Source: Dactylis glomerata (lineage: Eukaryota; Streptophyta; Magnoliopsida; Poales; Poaceae). From it: DNA of 64,000 nucleotides. The translations under genes and the position numbers were made by a program. Below the pieces are notes generated by a model. That model did no database searches and was not told the DNA's origin. It saw nothing but the letters and a program-made list of their open reading frames with translations. Location: the NCBI GenBank assembly GCA_007115705.1, contig QXEO01000553.1, positions 14,713,277 to 14,777,276 of the forward strand, given 5' to 3'. Of this stretch, positions 21,503-32,012 are shown in pieces (position 1 is the stretch's first letter; each line of letters opens with the position of its first letter).

Positions 21503-22672
21503 ATGGCCGACGCCAACACAAGGCTCGAGCGTCTTCGCCGCCGCAATGCCGTTCGGGGGCAGACCGAGCCCATCTTCTGTCGTCGGGACGTCTCGGCCGG
21601 GGAGGAAGAGGAGGAAGATCTGGAGTCCTCCTACCTCCCGTCTGGGCGTACAGAGCCTTCGCTCTCCTTCACCGCCACCGCCACTTGTCGCGCTCATTCT
21701 GGGAGTCAGCTGTCCCCTGTGCAGGCTCTCGCCATGGCGCAGGAGCTGCTGCGCTATCAGCCCACTGATGACGGGCGTGAGGGGTTGGCGCGCTCGAATC
21801 GCCGAGCTCATCGCCATCACCAACGAAGACCCGGCCTAGGGAGGAGCCTAGGGCGCGAGAGAACCAGATCCGGCGGCGGGGCGCCGTGCCCCGGGCGCCG
21901 GAGATGGGAAGGCCGCAAAGGCCAAGAAGGTGGCCTCCCGCGCCGCATCTTCGCTGCGCGGGGAGCCCAGCTGCCAAATCGTCCAACGCGCTCTGGAAGA
22001 CGCACGCGTCTCCCTTGAGTGCCGCTGCGAAAATCATGACCACGCCATCGACGACATCAGTGAGGCTGGCAAGAACTTCAAGACCCCCGGGGACGCTATC
22101 TACAACCCTGGGTGCCTTGCTCTCACTCGCCAGCAACGCTATGTGGTCTGGCCTGACAAGTTCAAGCCGGACATCGGTGCGCATTACGACGGGACCACTA
22201 ACCCCGTCGAATTCCTCCAGCTCTACGTCGTCGCCGTCCAGGCCACGCATGGAGATCAGCCTGCGATGGCCAATTGGTTCCCCATGGCCCTCAAAGACGC
22301 TCCGCGAACTTGGCTCATGAATCTTCCTCACGAATCCGTGACTTCATGGAAGGACTTGTGCCGCCAGTTCGTTGCCAACTTCATGCCCACGTATGAGCGC
22401 CCCCCAACAAGAATGATCTTAAGGCAGTGCGTCAGTACAAGGGCGAGACGCTTTGTCAGTATATCTAGCACTTCAGCGAGATGAGGAACAAGATTCCCCG
22501 GATCTCCAATGAGGAGGTCCTCTCTGCGTTCTCCACGGGCGTCTCCGACATCAAGATGAGGGAGAAGCTGTCCGTGAATGATGAGCTAACTTCCATCGTC
22601 AGGCTCTTTGAGATCACCGATAGATGCGCCAAGGCCGATGAGGGGAGGCTCTACATGCACAACCTACCGTAG
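21503..22672 (+). pseudogene. T5 gag, frameshifted
   Basis: The ATG at 21503 opens the N-terminal part. The gag core lies in a different frame from about 21930 (FKPDIGAHYDGTTNPVEFL, APRTWLMNLPHESVTSW), and the C-terminal part is in a third segment from 22481 (EEVLSAFSTGV, LFEITDRCAKADEG). At least two frameshifts split it. A zinc-knuckle region is not recognisable in 22673-23104, which is degenerate. Confidence 0.8.
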
Positions 22673-23104
22673 GCGCTTCCCCCAAAGCCGAAGTCCAAAG
22701 ACCCCAAGCGCAAGGAGGTTGCTGTCCTCGCGGCGGAGCCTGATCATAAGCAGCGTCGCGGGGACCGCTCCGAACGCGATAAAGGTTGACGTCGTCGCTA
22801 CTACATCCTCCACGAAAAGGACACCCACAATACCGACGATTGTTGGATTGTCCGAAAGTTTCATGAAGAAAATGGTGTCACCAAGCGCTGTGGGAGTAGC
22901 CATAGCCACGGCAACGGTGGATCCCGGGGCGATCGCCGCCACGACGACCGGGACGAGGGTCGCCGCCGCGATGGTCTGTCTCGTGTAGATCCCGAGCCGC
23001 TACCACTGCCTCCACCGACGAATGATCATAGGGAAGAGAACCAAGGGGGCTATTAAGAGCCGCGAGGCTTCGCCGCTTGCCTCCTGGGTGGAGCCCAAGC
23101 TCCT

Positions 23105-24076
23105 TTGTCTAATCGTCACTTCAAGCAGCTGTCACGAGAGATCGCGGTGGCACAGCCAAATGCTGGCAACCCCTTGATGAAGTGGTCAACCAGCAAGATC
23201 GGCTTCGACGAAGAGGATCATCCGACCTCCACTAAGGGCATGGGCACAATTCCCCTCCTGTGCACGCCTACCATCAATAACATCGCCGTCAACCGTACTC
23301 TCATCGACGGAGGGGCGGGCCTCAACATCATCTCAGTCGAGGTCTTTGAGAAGATGCAGGTGCCGTACCATCAGCTCATGCCAACCCGACCGTTCTTCGA
23401 GGTAATAGAGGGGTCTACAATGCCAATCGGGCAGGTGCGCCTACCCATCACCTTCGGCACCCGGGACAACTACAGGACAGAGAGCCTCAACTTCGACGTC
23501 GCCTACATTGCGCTACCGTACAATGCCATCCTCGGCTATCCAGCTCTGATGAGATTCATGGCGGCAACGCATCATGGCTTCAACGTCCTCAAGATTCCGG
23601 GCGCCAACGACACAATCACCGTGCGCTGCAACAAAAAGGACGCTCTCCGATCTGTGGAGCATGTCTACCATGAGGCCGCCACCATGTTCCCTGCTGATGA
23701 AGATCTGCTGGAGCACTCTGGTGACCTCACGAGGAAGAAGCAGCTCGTGTCACAAGAGCGGGCTGCTGCGAAGAAGGACTCTCTCGAGCCCCTCCTGCTA
23801 GGCTCGACAGGGAAGAAGTTTGCCGCCTCTGCATTGCCTACTCCAAGCGAGGACCTTGTCCATCCGATGCTGGACATGAGCATTGGGGAAGTTGCGGTAC
23901 CCTCAGGGAGGAGGCCCCAGTTCACCCAAGAGCACTCTGCTACAAGAAGGTCCCGCTCTAGGCTGGGGGCTGCGAAAACTTCGTCACCATCGGGGCAGGG
24001 CTGTCTCCCAAATAGGAAAGTGCGCTTGTCACCTTCCTGCGGGCAAACTCTGACATGTTCGCTTGGACTACGTTAG
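23105..24076 (+). pseudogene. T5 aspartic protease region
   Basis: The frame contains LIDGGAGLNII, the Tat-lineage form of the retroviral-type protease active site (D-G-G instead of D-S/T-G), and AILGYPALMRFMA, the matching C-terminal ILGR-like block. The frame ends at 24076, before reverse transcriptase, which starts in another frame. It would cut the polyprotein in an active element. Confidence 0.8.
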
Positions 24077-24122
24077 ATATGCCCGGTGTTCCTGGGAAGG
24101 TGATTGAGCACCACTTAGCCGT

Positions 24123-24733
24123 GTGCCCTCAGGCACACCCCGTAAAGTAGAAGACCAGGAAGCAAGCACAAGAAAACAAGACTTCATTGTCCAAGAAATG
24201 GAGAAGCTGAAGAAGGACAAGTTGATACGCGAGGTAGCGCACTCCACCTGGATTGCCAATCCGGTGGTTGTCCCAAAGGCTAATGGCCGTGGGCGCCTCT
24301 GTGTGGACTTCACAAGTCTCAACAAAGCCTGTCCCAAGGATCCTTATCCACTCCCAAGGATAGATCAAATCGTCGACTCCACCGCCGGCTGTGACCTCCT
24401 TTGCTTCTTGGATGCCTTCTCCGGCTATCATCAGATCAAGAAGGCAAGGGAGGACAAAGAGAAGACTGCCTTCATCACACCCTGTGGCATGTACTGCTAC
24501 GTCTGTATGCCCTTCGGCCTGAAGAACGCAGGGGCCACATTCCAAAGGCTCATGCGTAAGGCCTTGGGGGCTCAGATGGGAAGAAATGCGAAGCCTACGT
24601 CGATGACATCATCGTCAAGACTCATGAGAGTCACACCTTCATCGAGGATCTGGAGGAAACCTTCGCCAACCTGAGAAAGGTAAATATCAAGCTCAACCCC
24701 GCCAAGTGCGCCTTCAGCGTACTGCCGGGAAAG
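24123..24733 (+). pseudogene. T5 reverse transcriptase, frameshifted before the YVDD motif
   Basis: The frame has the early reverse transcriptase blocks RLCVDFTSLNKACPKD, PLPRIDQIVDSTAG, FLDAFSGYHQI and MPFGLKNAGATFQRLM. Near 24580-24590 the frame is lost, and the catalytic AYVDDIIVK box appears in a neighbouring frame. A single-base change of length would explain it. Downstream, NPAKCAFSV...LLGFLVSHRGIEANPDK continues in the frame of the next entry. Confidence 0.85.
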
Positions 24734-27448
24734 TTGTTGGGGTTCCTTGTGTCTCATCGCGGGATAGAGGCAAACCCTGACAAAGTCAAGGCCATCAAAG
24801 AAATGCGTCCTCCGTGCAATCTCAAGGAAATGCAATGCCTCGCGGGATGCATGGCAGCCCTAGGGCGCTTCATCGCGAGGAGTGGAGAGAAGGCCTTGCC
24901 CTTCTTCAAGCTCATGAAGCGCACTGGGAAGTTCGAGTGGACTCCAGAAGCTGACAAGGCCTTCGCCGAGCTGAAGAGGTATCTCACGAGCCCACCGATC
25001 ATGGTTGCCCCAATGTTCCGTGAGCCCTTGCTGCTCTACATCACAGCAACCCCGAGAACTGCAAGTGCTGTCCTCGTCACTGAGCAGGACGCCAAGGTAA
25101 TTGCCAAAGAGGGAATTGATCGTCCTTGCCTGGGGGCTCCTCCTGAGGTAGAGGTAGCAATTTCTTCTATCCCTCAAGAGGAGCCGCCCGCTGCAACTTC
25201 GCCGACCGAGCCGCTCTCACAGAGCGACGCTCCTGAACTCCAAGAGGAGAAAACTCCTGAGGACACCGCCAAGGTGCAAAAGCCCGTGTACTTCGTCAGC
25301 ACGGTACTACGCGACGCGCGGGAGCGCTACACCATGCAGCAAAAGCTGCTCCACACCCTGCTGATCGCTTCAAGGAAATTGCGTCATTACTTCCAGGGTC
25401 ACCCGATTAAGGTGGTCACTGATCGTCCCCTGGAAACCATTCTACACAACCCAAATGTCACCGGACGGGTGGCAGAGTGGGCCGTGGAGCTTCAGCCCTT
25501 CGAGATCTCCTTCGAAACCACCAAGGTGATCAAGAGCAAAGCTTTGGCTGAGTTCACCGCCGAATGGACTGATCCATTCACCGACGAGCCTCCAGAGGTG
25601 GAGTCAACGCTTCTAGGAGAAGAAGCCCTAGGCCTCTGGTTCATGCACTTCGATGGTGCCTTCAACCTCCCCGGCATGGGGGCTGGCGCTGTCCTTACCT
25701 CTCCTTCTGGGGACAAGCTCTTCTACGTCGTCCAGCTCTGCTTTAAACCAGAGCACAAGGTCTCCAACAACATCGTGGAATATGAAGGACTACTCGCTGG
25801 CCTAAGGGCGGTGAATGCTTTGGGCATCAAGCGCCTCATCGTCAAGGGAGACTCACAGCTGGTTGTGAACTTCTCAAACAAGAGCTACACTCCAAAGGAT
25901 GAGCACATGGCAGCTTATCTTGAGGAGCATCGAAAGATGGAAAAACGCTTCCAAGGTTTAGAGCTGAAGCACATCCCAAGAGGAGAAAATGTGGAAGCAG
26001 ACAAAATCGCCAAGCGCGCCTCTCATCGTCGGTCACAACCTATCGGCGTCTTCGAGGAGCGCCTCTTCAAGCCGTCCGCTTCTCCATCATCAATAGGATC
26101 AGCCCTTCCGTCTGCCTTGCCACCGCCACCGGAGCAGGGGGCTCTGGACTACGGGCCTCCTTCGGGTGACCGCGTCCTTCTGGCATTGGCACGGCAGGAG
26201 GGAGTGGATTGGATCCTCGAGCTCAAGGCATTCCTCGTCAGCAGCAGGCTTCCTGAGGACGAGTCGGAGGCTGAAAGGATAGTACGCCAAGCTTCGGGAT
26301 ACTGCGTCAAGGATGGTGACTTGTACCGGCGTCGCCCAAACGGTGTCGCTCTGAAGTGCATATCTACTCACCAAGGCCAAGAGCTTCTCAGGGACATTCA
26401 CGCCAGCGAGTCTGGGCATCATGCTTCTGCTTCAACCCTCGCTGCAAAGGCATATCGAAGCAGCTTCTACTGGCCTTCAGCGCTCTGGGACACGGCGGAG
26501 ATGGTCAAGAGGTGCGAGGCATGCCAATTCCATGCCAAGCAGATTCATCAGCCGGAGCAGGAACTGCAAACCATCCCACTCACTTGGCCCTTTGCTGTTT
26601 GGGGGCTGGACATTCTCGGTCCACTCCCTAGAGCACAAGGGGGCTAGCGCTACCTCTACATCATTATCAACAAGTTTACCAAGTGGATGGAGGTGGAGCC
26701 GGTGTGCACCATTCCGGCTAGGTCCGCAGTCAAGTTCATCCGTGGGCTGGTCTGTCATTTTGGTGTGCCTAACCGCATCATCATCGACAACGGCAGCCAG
26801 TTCACCAGCGGGCTGTTCCGGGAGTACTGCGCATCGGCCGGCATCAAGATCTGTTTCGCCTCAGTTGCCTATCCTAGGAGCAATGGCCAAGCTGAGCGTG
26901 CCAACGCCGAAGTCCTCAAGGGACTCAAGACGAGAAGCTTCAACGCCAAGCTCGAAGCCTACGGCAAAAAATGGTTAGACAACCTCCAATCCATCCTGTG
27001 GTCCATTCGGACTACCGCCACCAAGCCCACCGGGGAGACCCCTTTCTTCTTGGTCTATGGGGCGGAGGCTGTACTTCCCACCGACGTCAAGTTCGGGTCG
27101 CCAAGAGTGCTCGCCTTCAACGAGATTCACCAAGAGGACCTCATCAAGAACTGCCTCCTCCAGGTCGAAGAAGCTCGGAGCCAACCAGCACTTTGCGCCG
27201 CGAGGTACCAGCAAGGACTACGCCACTATCATAGCCACCATGTTCGGGCATGGACTCTGGAGGTCGGCGATCTGGTGCTGAGGAGGATACTCTCTCACGA
27301 GGGCCTGCACAAGCTGTCTCCAATATGGGAAGGCCCCTTCAAGGTGACGCACATCTCTAGGCCAGGCTCGGCGTGGCTGGAAACCGCCAAAGGTGTGCTG
27401 GTGGGGAACCTGTGGAACATAGCTCATCTGCGAAAGTTCTACCCCTAG
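24734..27448 (+). pseudogene. T5 RNase H, archaeal-type RNase H and integrase, one stop
   Basis: Starts at the end of reverse transcriptase. The first RNase H-like connection domain (PVYFVSTVL, TDRPLETIL) is followed near 25640-26010 by an archaeal-type RNase H (MHFDGAFN, NIVEYEGLLAGL, VKGDSQLVV, ENVEADKIA). The integrase zinc site lies near 26400-26530 (H, H and CEACQFHA). The core shows LDILGPL (first Asp), IIDNGSQF (second Asp) and GQAERAN (Glu). A TAG at 26645-26647 cuts the frame after the first core Asp; the same frame continues to 27448 and ends in NLWNIAHLRKFYP. It is inactive through this stop and the upstream frameshift. Confidence 0.88.
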
Positions 27449-28588
27449 GTTCCTCACGAGGAGATAAGACCATTGTCACGGCACTTTGTATCAGCTCAAA
27501 CTGCTCTTCAGCACTGATATTAAGTTAAAGCGCATAATAGCACCTCTGCTTCGGCACGATATTAAAATGGCATGAAGTCCATTTATTTTCTGTTGTACTC
27601 CACGCGGAAGGGGGCTAGGCACGGTGTTTGTGCTGGGGCCTTCGCCTAGAAAACAGCAAGCCCGAAAAATCCGAAGGAACCGAGCTCTGATCAGGGGCGA
27701 CGGCCCCGTTATCGATCACCTCCACATGCCCATGGTGCTTAGTTCCTCGCCAAGTACATCGGAAAATAAAAAATCTTTGGGAAAAGTCCAAGGTGTGCCC
27801 AAGGCACCTGCTAAGGACCCGCGCCTCGTGAGCAATCCTCACGAGGGTGCAAGGACACGTCGATGCACTTAGCATCCGTAGGAAGATTCCCCTCGCTCGA
27901 GGAAGGCCAAACACGGCAGGATTACTGAAGACCAAGGCCGCTCCGATCATCTTGCGAAGGAGACGCAGATTCGGAGGTCTGCGCTAGGCCCTTCACCTCA
28001 TGAGCAACCCTTAACGAGGTGTCGACGGTCTCTGGGCTCTCTTAAGCGTCGACGCTTTCGCGTCCGTGAGGGTACAGCTTCCCTCAACGATGAGGAAGGC
28101 CCCGTGAATCGCCACGTGCGGCAATTTGCTCTTAGCTGCTGGCACAGATAGTGCCGCGCTTCCTCACAACAAGGAAGGACCCTGTGCCGGTCACAGGGGC
28201 ATCTTATTCGCCTTCTTTTTTCATTTGTTTTATCGACTTGTTTTTTGTTTTCAGGGATTTGGGGTTTTTTGTTTTCCAACTCTTTCTTCAACTACTTTTC
28301 TCAGGATTCGTCCAATGTCGTCGCCGGCGCCGACCCCGTCATGAGCTCTGAGGCACAGGGAGGCCTCCCGCCGGCGTTAACAACTCGCTAGGGCTCTCGA
28401 GCACATGGACGACCAGGACAATGACGAACAATAAGGAGCGAAAGAGCAAAGAGGACTTCATTGATAGCCCCCAGCGGGGGAAGAAACAGAGGCATGGTGG
28501 GGCATACCCCGCCGGCGCAAGCTACATCGCAAAAGAGGGGAGGAGACTAGCTCCCCTCCCAGAAGGCTACCATGGCAAGGCCGCCCCT
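27449..28588. other. T5 spacer between integrase and the antisense B3 gene
   Basis: About 1.1 kb without a gene. It is rich in palindromic CCTCAYGAGG-type words: exact at 27452 and 27837, variants at 27823, 27997 and nearby. Plus-strand open frames here and through 29371 are shadows of the antisense gene or random. Confidence 0.7.
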
Positions 28589-29368
28589 TTACTGCGCCGC
28601 GGGCTGGGGGTAGGTGCGACGGACGCCGGTGGCGGCGAAGATCCGCACCAAGGCCTCCAGCGTCCCCAGCTTGAAGCGGAAGACGAGGTGGTCACCGACG
28701 TGGAGGCGGTGGCCGAGGGCGAAAGCCCTCCAGCGTCCGGAGAAGACGACGTTGCCGCACGCTCCGAGGATGATGTCCACAGGCCAGAGGAGCTCTGGCC
28801 TGCTCTGCTCCACCAGCGCGACCTCTCCGGAGGAAGCACTGGGGGCGTAGATCACCCTCCGGACTGCGTCGGGCAGCCAGAGGGAGTTGAAGCTCTAGGC
28901 ATCGACGACGACGAGGAGCTCCAGGAAGCAGGACCCCGGGGCAATGAGGGGTCCCAGCATCTCCGCCGCCAGGGGGTGGGGAGTCGCGACCACTCCGGTC
29001 GCCGGCGGGGCCACCTCCTGTGGCCCCGGGCCGTCCGCGGCTGGGGGAAGGGGTCCCAGGGTGGCCTCAACCTCCTGGAGCACCCGGTTGATGCTCCCCG
29101 GGGAGCGGGGAGCCGGCGCCGCCGCCATCGGCGATGGCGCATTCAGAGCGCCTCCAGGCACTGGACCCCGAAGGGTCAAGGCATTGGAGGTCCCCGGGGC
29201 AGCATGATTCGCCTCGTCCTGCCTCGGCGCCCCGATGCGCAGGGGGCCTCCGGCACCGGGCGTCCACCGGGCAGGGATCTTCGCCCTGTTCCTGCTGCCT
29301 GGGGGGCGCCCGTGGCGCTTCACCCCCAAGCTCGATCCAGCAGCGGCGGAGGAGGCGGAGGGATCCAT
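28589..29368 (-). pseudogene. T5 antisense AT-hook/B3-like gene, one in-frame stop
   Basis: The minus-strand frame from ATG 29368 reads an AT-hook (HGRPPGSRNRAK, residues about 19-30). It stops at TAG 28895-28897 (codon 158) and then stays open in the same frame to 28589. The part after the stop is B3-like: LWLPDAVRRVIY, VVFSGRWRAFALGHRL and VGDHLVFRFK are the end of the DNA-binding barrel and the GW..F...GD.LVF block. Full length would be 259 residues. It lies opposite to gag-pol, between integrase and 3' LTR, like the genes in T1 and T8. I see no clear TATA box upstream. A C-to-T change of CAG would explain the stop. Confidence 0.8.
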
Positions 29369-29627
29369 TAGCTTGGGGGGCGTTGAGGAATAAGTGGCAC
29401 TGGAGGAAGAGGGTGAGGTGCCGGAGGTCTCGAGGAGACTGCTGCGTCGCCCGCCATTTTGTCTCACCAGCTGCGGTCGCGCCACGCGTCCGCGGCCTCT
29501 GCATCTTCACATGGTCCTCTGACCGCGCGTTGACGTGTGCCGTTGGAGGGCCCCGTAGCTTCTGGGGGCCCCTGGCCCTTCGCTCCCTCAAGAGGGCGCA
29601 TTCGCGGGCCAGGCTCCCAGGGGCTAC

Positions 29628-30533
29628 TGTCGGTGTTCTAGATACTGGGTATCCCGGTCCACCTGCTCCTGGGCTCCTTCAACGGCCCAGCTTTGGCCCA
29701 GGGGTGGAACGACGACCGAAGCCAGTGGAGAAGACCCTCATGAGGAGGCACCTCATGAGGAGAACGACGGCTAAAACTGCTAAGGACCAGAAGACCTCCT
29801 CACGAGCTGTTTCTTGTGAGGGGAGGGACCACGTCCATGTCAGCTCGGCACATTTCCGTGCTGAGCAAGAAGATAAGGGCAGAAGACCGCGTACCGCCCA
29901 CGCTACCCCCGATAGGGAGGAGACCAACTTTTGCCATGCCTGCATAAAGCGGCACAGTGGTTGTTGGCCACCCCCCTAAAAATAGCATGGACGGTGCAGG
30001 ACGCCAGAGGAAGACGTCAGCTTCCTCCACCCACTCTTGTGGACCGGCGCCAGTACTCTACGAAGACTACGTCCACGGAAGAATCAAGACTACAGCTGTC
30101 CTCCCTCCTTAGCCGTGTGTGGCAACCCCTTCCCCAAGATGATAATGGGAAGGAGGACCTGGGCGCTATAAAAGGAGGGGAGGCCACCCCTTAGAGGGGA
30201 TCGGATCTTCATCTTTGGGCTCCTAGCTAGGCTAAGTTGGTTCTTCTACCTCCGGCCAGTTAGAGCTCTGTAACCAAGACCTTGTACTCCTCGCGAGGTA
30301 TCGCATCATAATACAAGAAGGCGGGAAGTAGGGGTTTTACCTCACCACGAGGGCCCTGAACCTGGGTAAAGCTCGGTGTCTCTCTCTAAACTGTGTTGTG
30401 CGTTCGACGACTCGAGGCTTCCGTCACTGTGTTTCATTGCGATCCAAGATCTCCCATGTTCAGCCCCCTGCGTTCGAATCTTTGGGTCCGTCGCGTGGTA
30501 CCCCGTGTTCTTGCGACACACAATCCATCGACA
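29628..30533 (+). repeat. T5 3' LTR (906 bp)
   Basis: Begins TGTCGGTGTTCTAG right after the polypurine tract CCCAGGGGCTAC (29616-29627) and ends ATCCATCGACA. CCTCATGAGG recurs at 29736 and 29751, and a TATA box at about 30167. Followed by the CAATA duplication and the rest of Hel2 unit 2. Confidence 0.93.
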
Positions 30534-31187
30534 CAATAGAGTGTGGGCGTTATGGATCCACTGCTTTCGTTGCAAGCGCTGGACAACACGATTGACGCTG
30601 TAGGTGGCGATGTGGTGCTGGCATGCCCACACCCCCGCTAGATCGATCTAGATAGTCATCCTTGGCCAGATCGATGTAGATCATCATCCCCACGGTGTTC
30701 CCTGCCGCCCCGCGAAATCCAGCGTAGCGCTTGAAATCCAGCAGCCCGGGTAGCGCTTAAAATCCAGCTGCCGGTGCAGCCACCCTCCTCTAGTGGAAGA
30801 GGAGCTGGCCCTCAAGCTCCAAGCCGCCCCCGCGTGCATCCTTTCTCCGGTCGAGCTACGGGACTCCCCATTCCTGCATGACGACAGGGCCCGACCCAGC
30901 ACCGCTCGTTGGTAGTTGAGGCGTGGCCGCTGCGTCGCACCACGTCCAAGGAGGGAACAAGCCAGAGAAAGATTGGAGGGCCAGCCGTCGCTGTGGTGAA
31001 GATGAGGAGCGGCGGTTCTTCGATCTCATGGTGGGGTGGCTCCCACAGGCGGTGGCTGCGTCCAGGCGGTGCGTAGATAACATAAGAAGAAGGGGCGCAA
31101 TAGAGTGTGGGCGTTATGGATCCACTGGTTTCGTCGCAAGTGCTGGACAACACGAGGGATACTGGAGGTGGCGATGCAGTGCTGGCG

Positions 31188-32012
31188 TGTGGGAAAAAAG
31201 GAAAAAGGGGCAGAATGGACAGAACGACGTGGAGCGCCTCAGCGTCGATGCAGACGAAAGGGTGCGACAGTGGCGCCACCATGCTACCGAGTGTGCGCTG
31301 TTGTTGCTCCTGCTCTGCTCATGGTGTTCACGATTTGATGGTTTGGAAATTGGGATTTTGTTGACCGCAGCTTGACTAGGGGCGGCCTGGCAGGCCACGG
31401 GCGTGAAGCCATGAACAAATCGCTGCAGGCTTATTTTCGATGTAGATGGGAATGCTGAACATAACGATGTGCTAGTTCTCCTCTTCTCTTGTTTCCAGCA
31501 AGAATGCCCAAATATACTATTCTATCTATGGAAGACAATACAGATAACTTGGCAGCACTGCCGCCATGAGGAAGGCCTAGTACGGGACGCCAACTTCGAA
31601 AATACAGATGGCCTAAGGGAGCGTGATGTTATCAGCATCACCAAGATGTACTTCGGCAAGGGAGCATGATGTCATCAGCGTCACCTAGATGGACTCCGAC
31701 AAGATCGCCGTGCTCGTGCTACCGATGTATGCTAGCATATGTCGCCCGCATGCCACCGAGGGCCTATGTGTGCTCGTCACTACAGATATGGCTGAGGTTC
31801 AGTATGTCTGCAATGCGAATACGGCTGAGGCCCCATGGTAGCGCTCGTCATGGTGCCGATCCGCAAGCTCACACAGCAGATCAAGAGGGAAACAGTGAAA
31901 GTCACCGTGTAACCATCAGGGTGGCTAAGCCCACCAAACTCGCAGCTCCTCAGTCCTCTCTGCTTCGTTTAGGTCAAATAAAATTGTATATGCTAACCAC
32001 AGCTCAACACCT
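31188..32012. other. Unassigned Hel2 sequence between the tandem units and T6
   Basis: About 825 bases without a supported gene. It contains an imperfect tandem pair near 31617-31704 (GGGAGCGTGATGTTATCAGC / GGGAGCATGATGTCATCAGC) and a pyrimidine-rich stretch ending in CAG at 31476-31500 that could be a captured splice acceptor. No domain recognised. Confidence 0.5.

Larger units (their letters stand above)
20542..30533 (+). mobile_element. T5: complete but decayed Retand/Tat-like Gypsy element (about 10 kb)
   Basis: LTRs at 20542-21448 and 29628-30533 are flanked by a perfect 5-bp duplication CAATA (20537-20541 and 30534-30538). Order inside is gag, protease, reverse transcriptase, RNase H, a second archaeal-type RNase H, integrase, then an antisense AT-hook/B3 gene. 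The double RNase H and the antisense gene place it in the Tat lineage. Frameshifts and stop codons inactivate it. It interrupts the second tandem unit of Hel2. Confidence 0.93.
19531..31187. repeat. Three tandem ~560-bp units in Hel2, the middle one split by T5
   Basis: AGATAGTCATCCTTGGCCAG starts at 19531, 20087 and 30650. Unit 1 is 19531-20086 (556 bp). Unit 2 is 20087-20541 plus 30539-30649 (566 bp without T5). Unit 3 runs from 30650 to about 31187. The units are highly similar and GC-rich. Minus-strand open frames in them differ between copies and have no domain I recognise. Confidence 0.9.

Noticed and set aside
28421..29371. Plus-strand open frame of 316 codons in T5
   Set aside because: It is GC-rich, has no domain and is the shadow of the antisense AT-hook/B3 gene, which has recognisable motifs.
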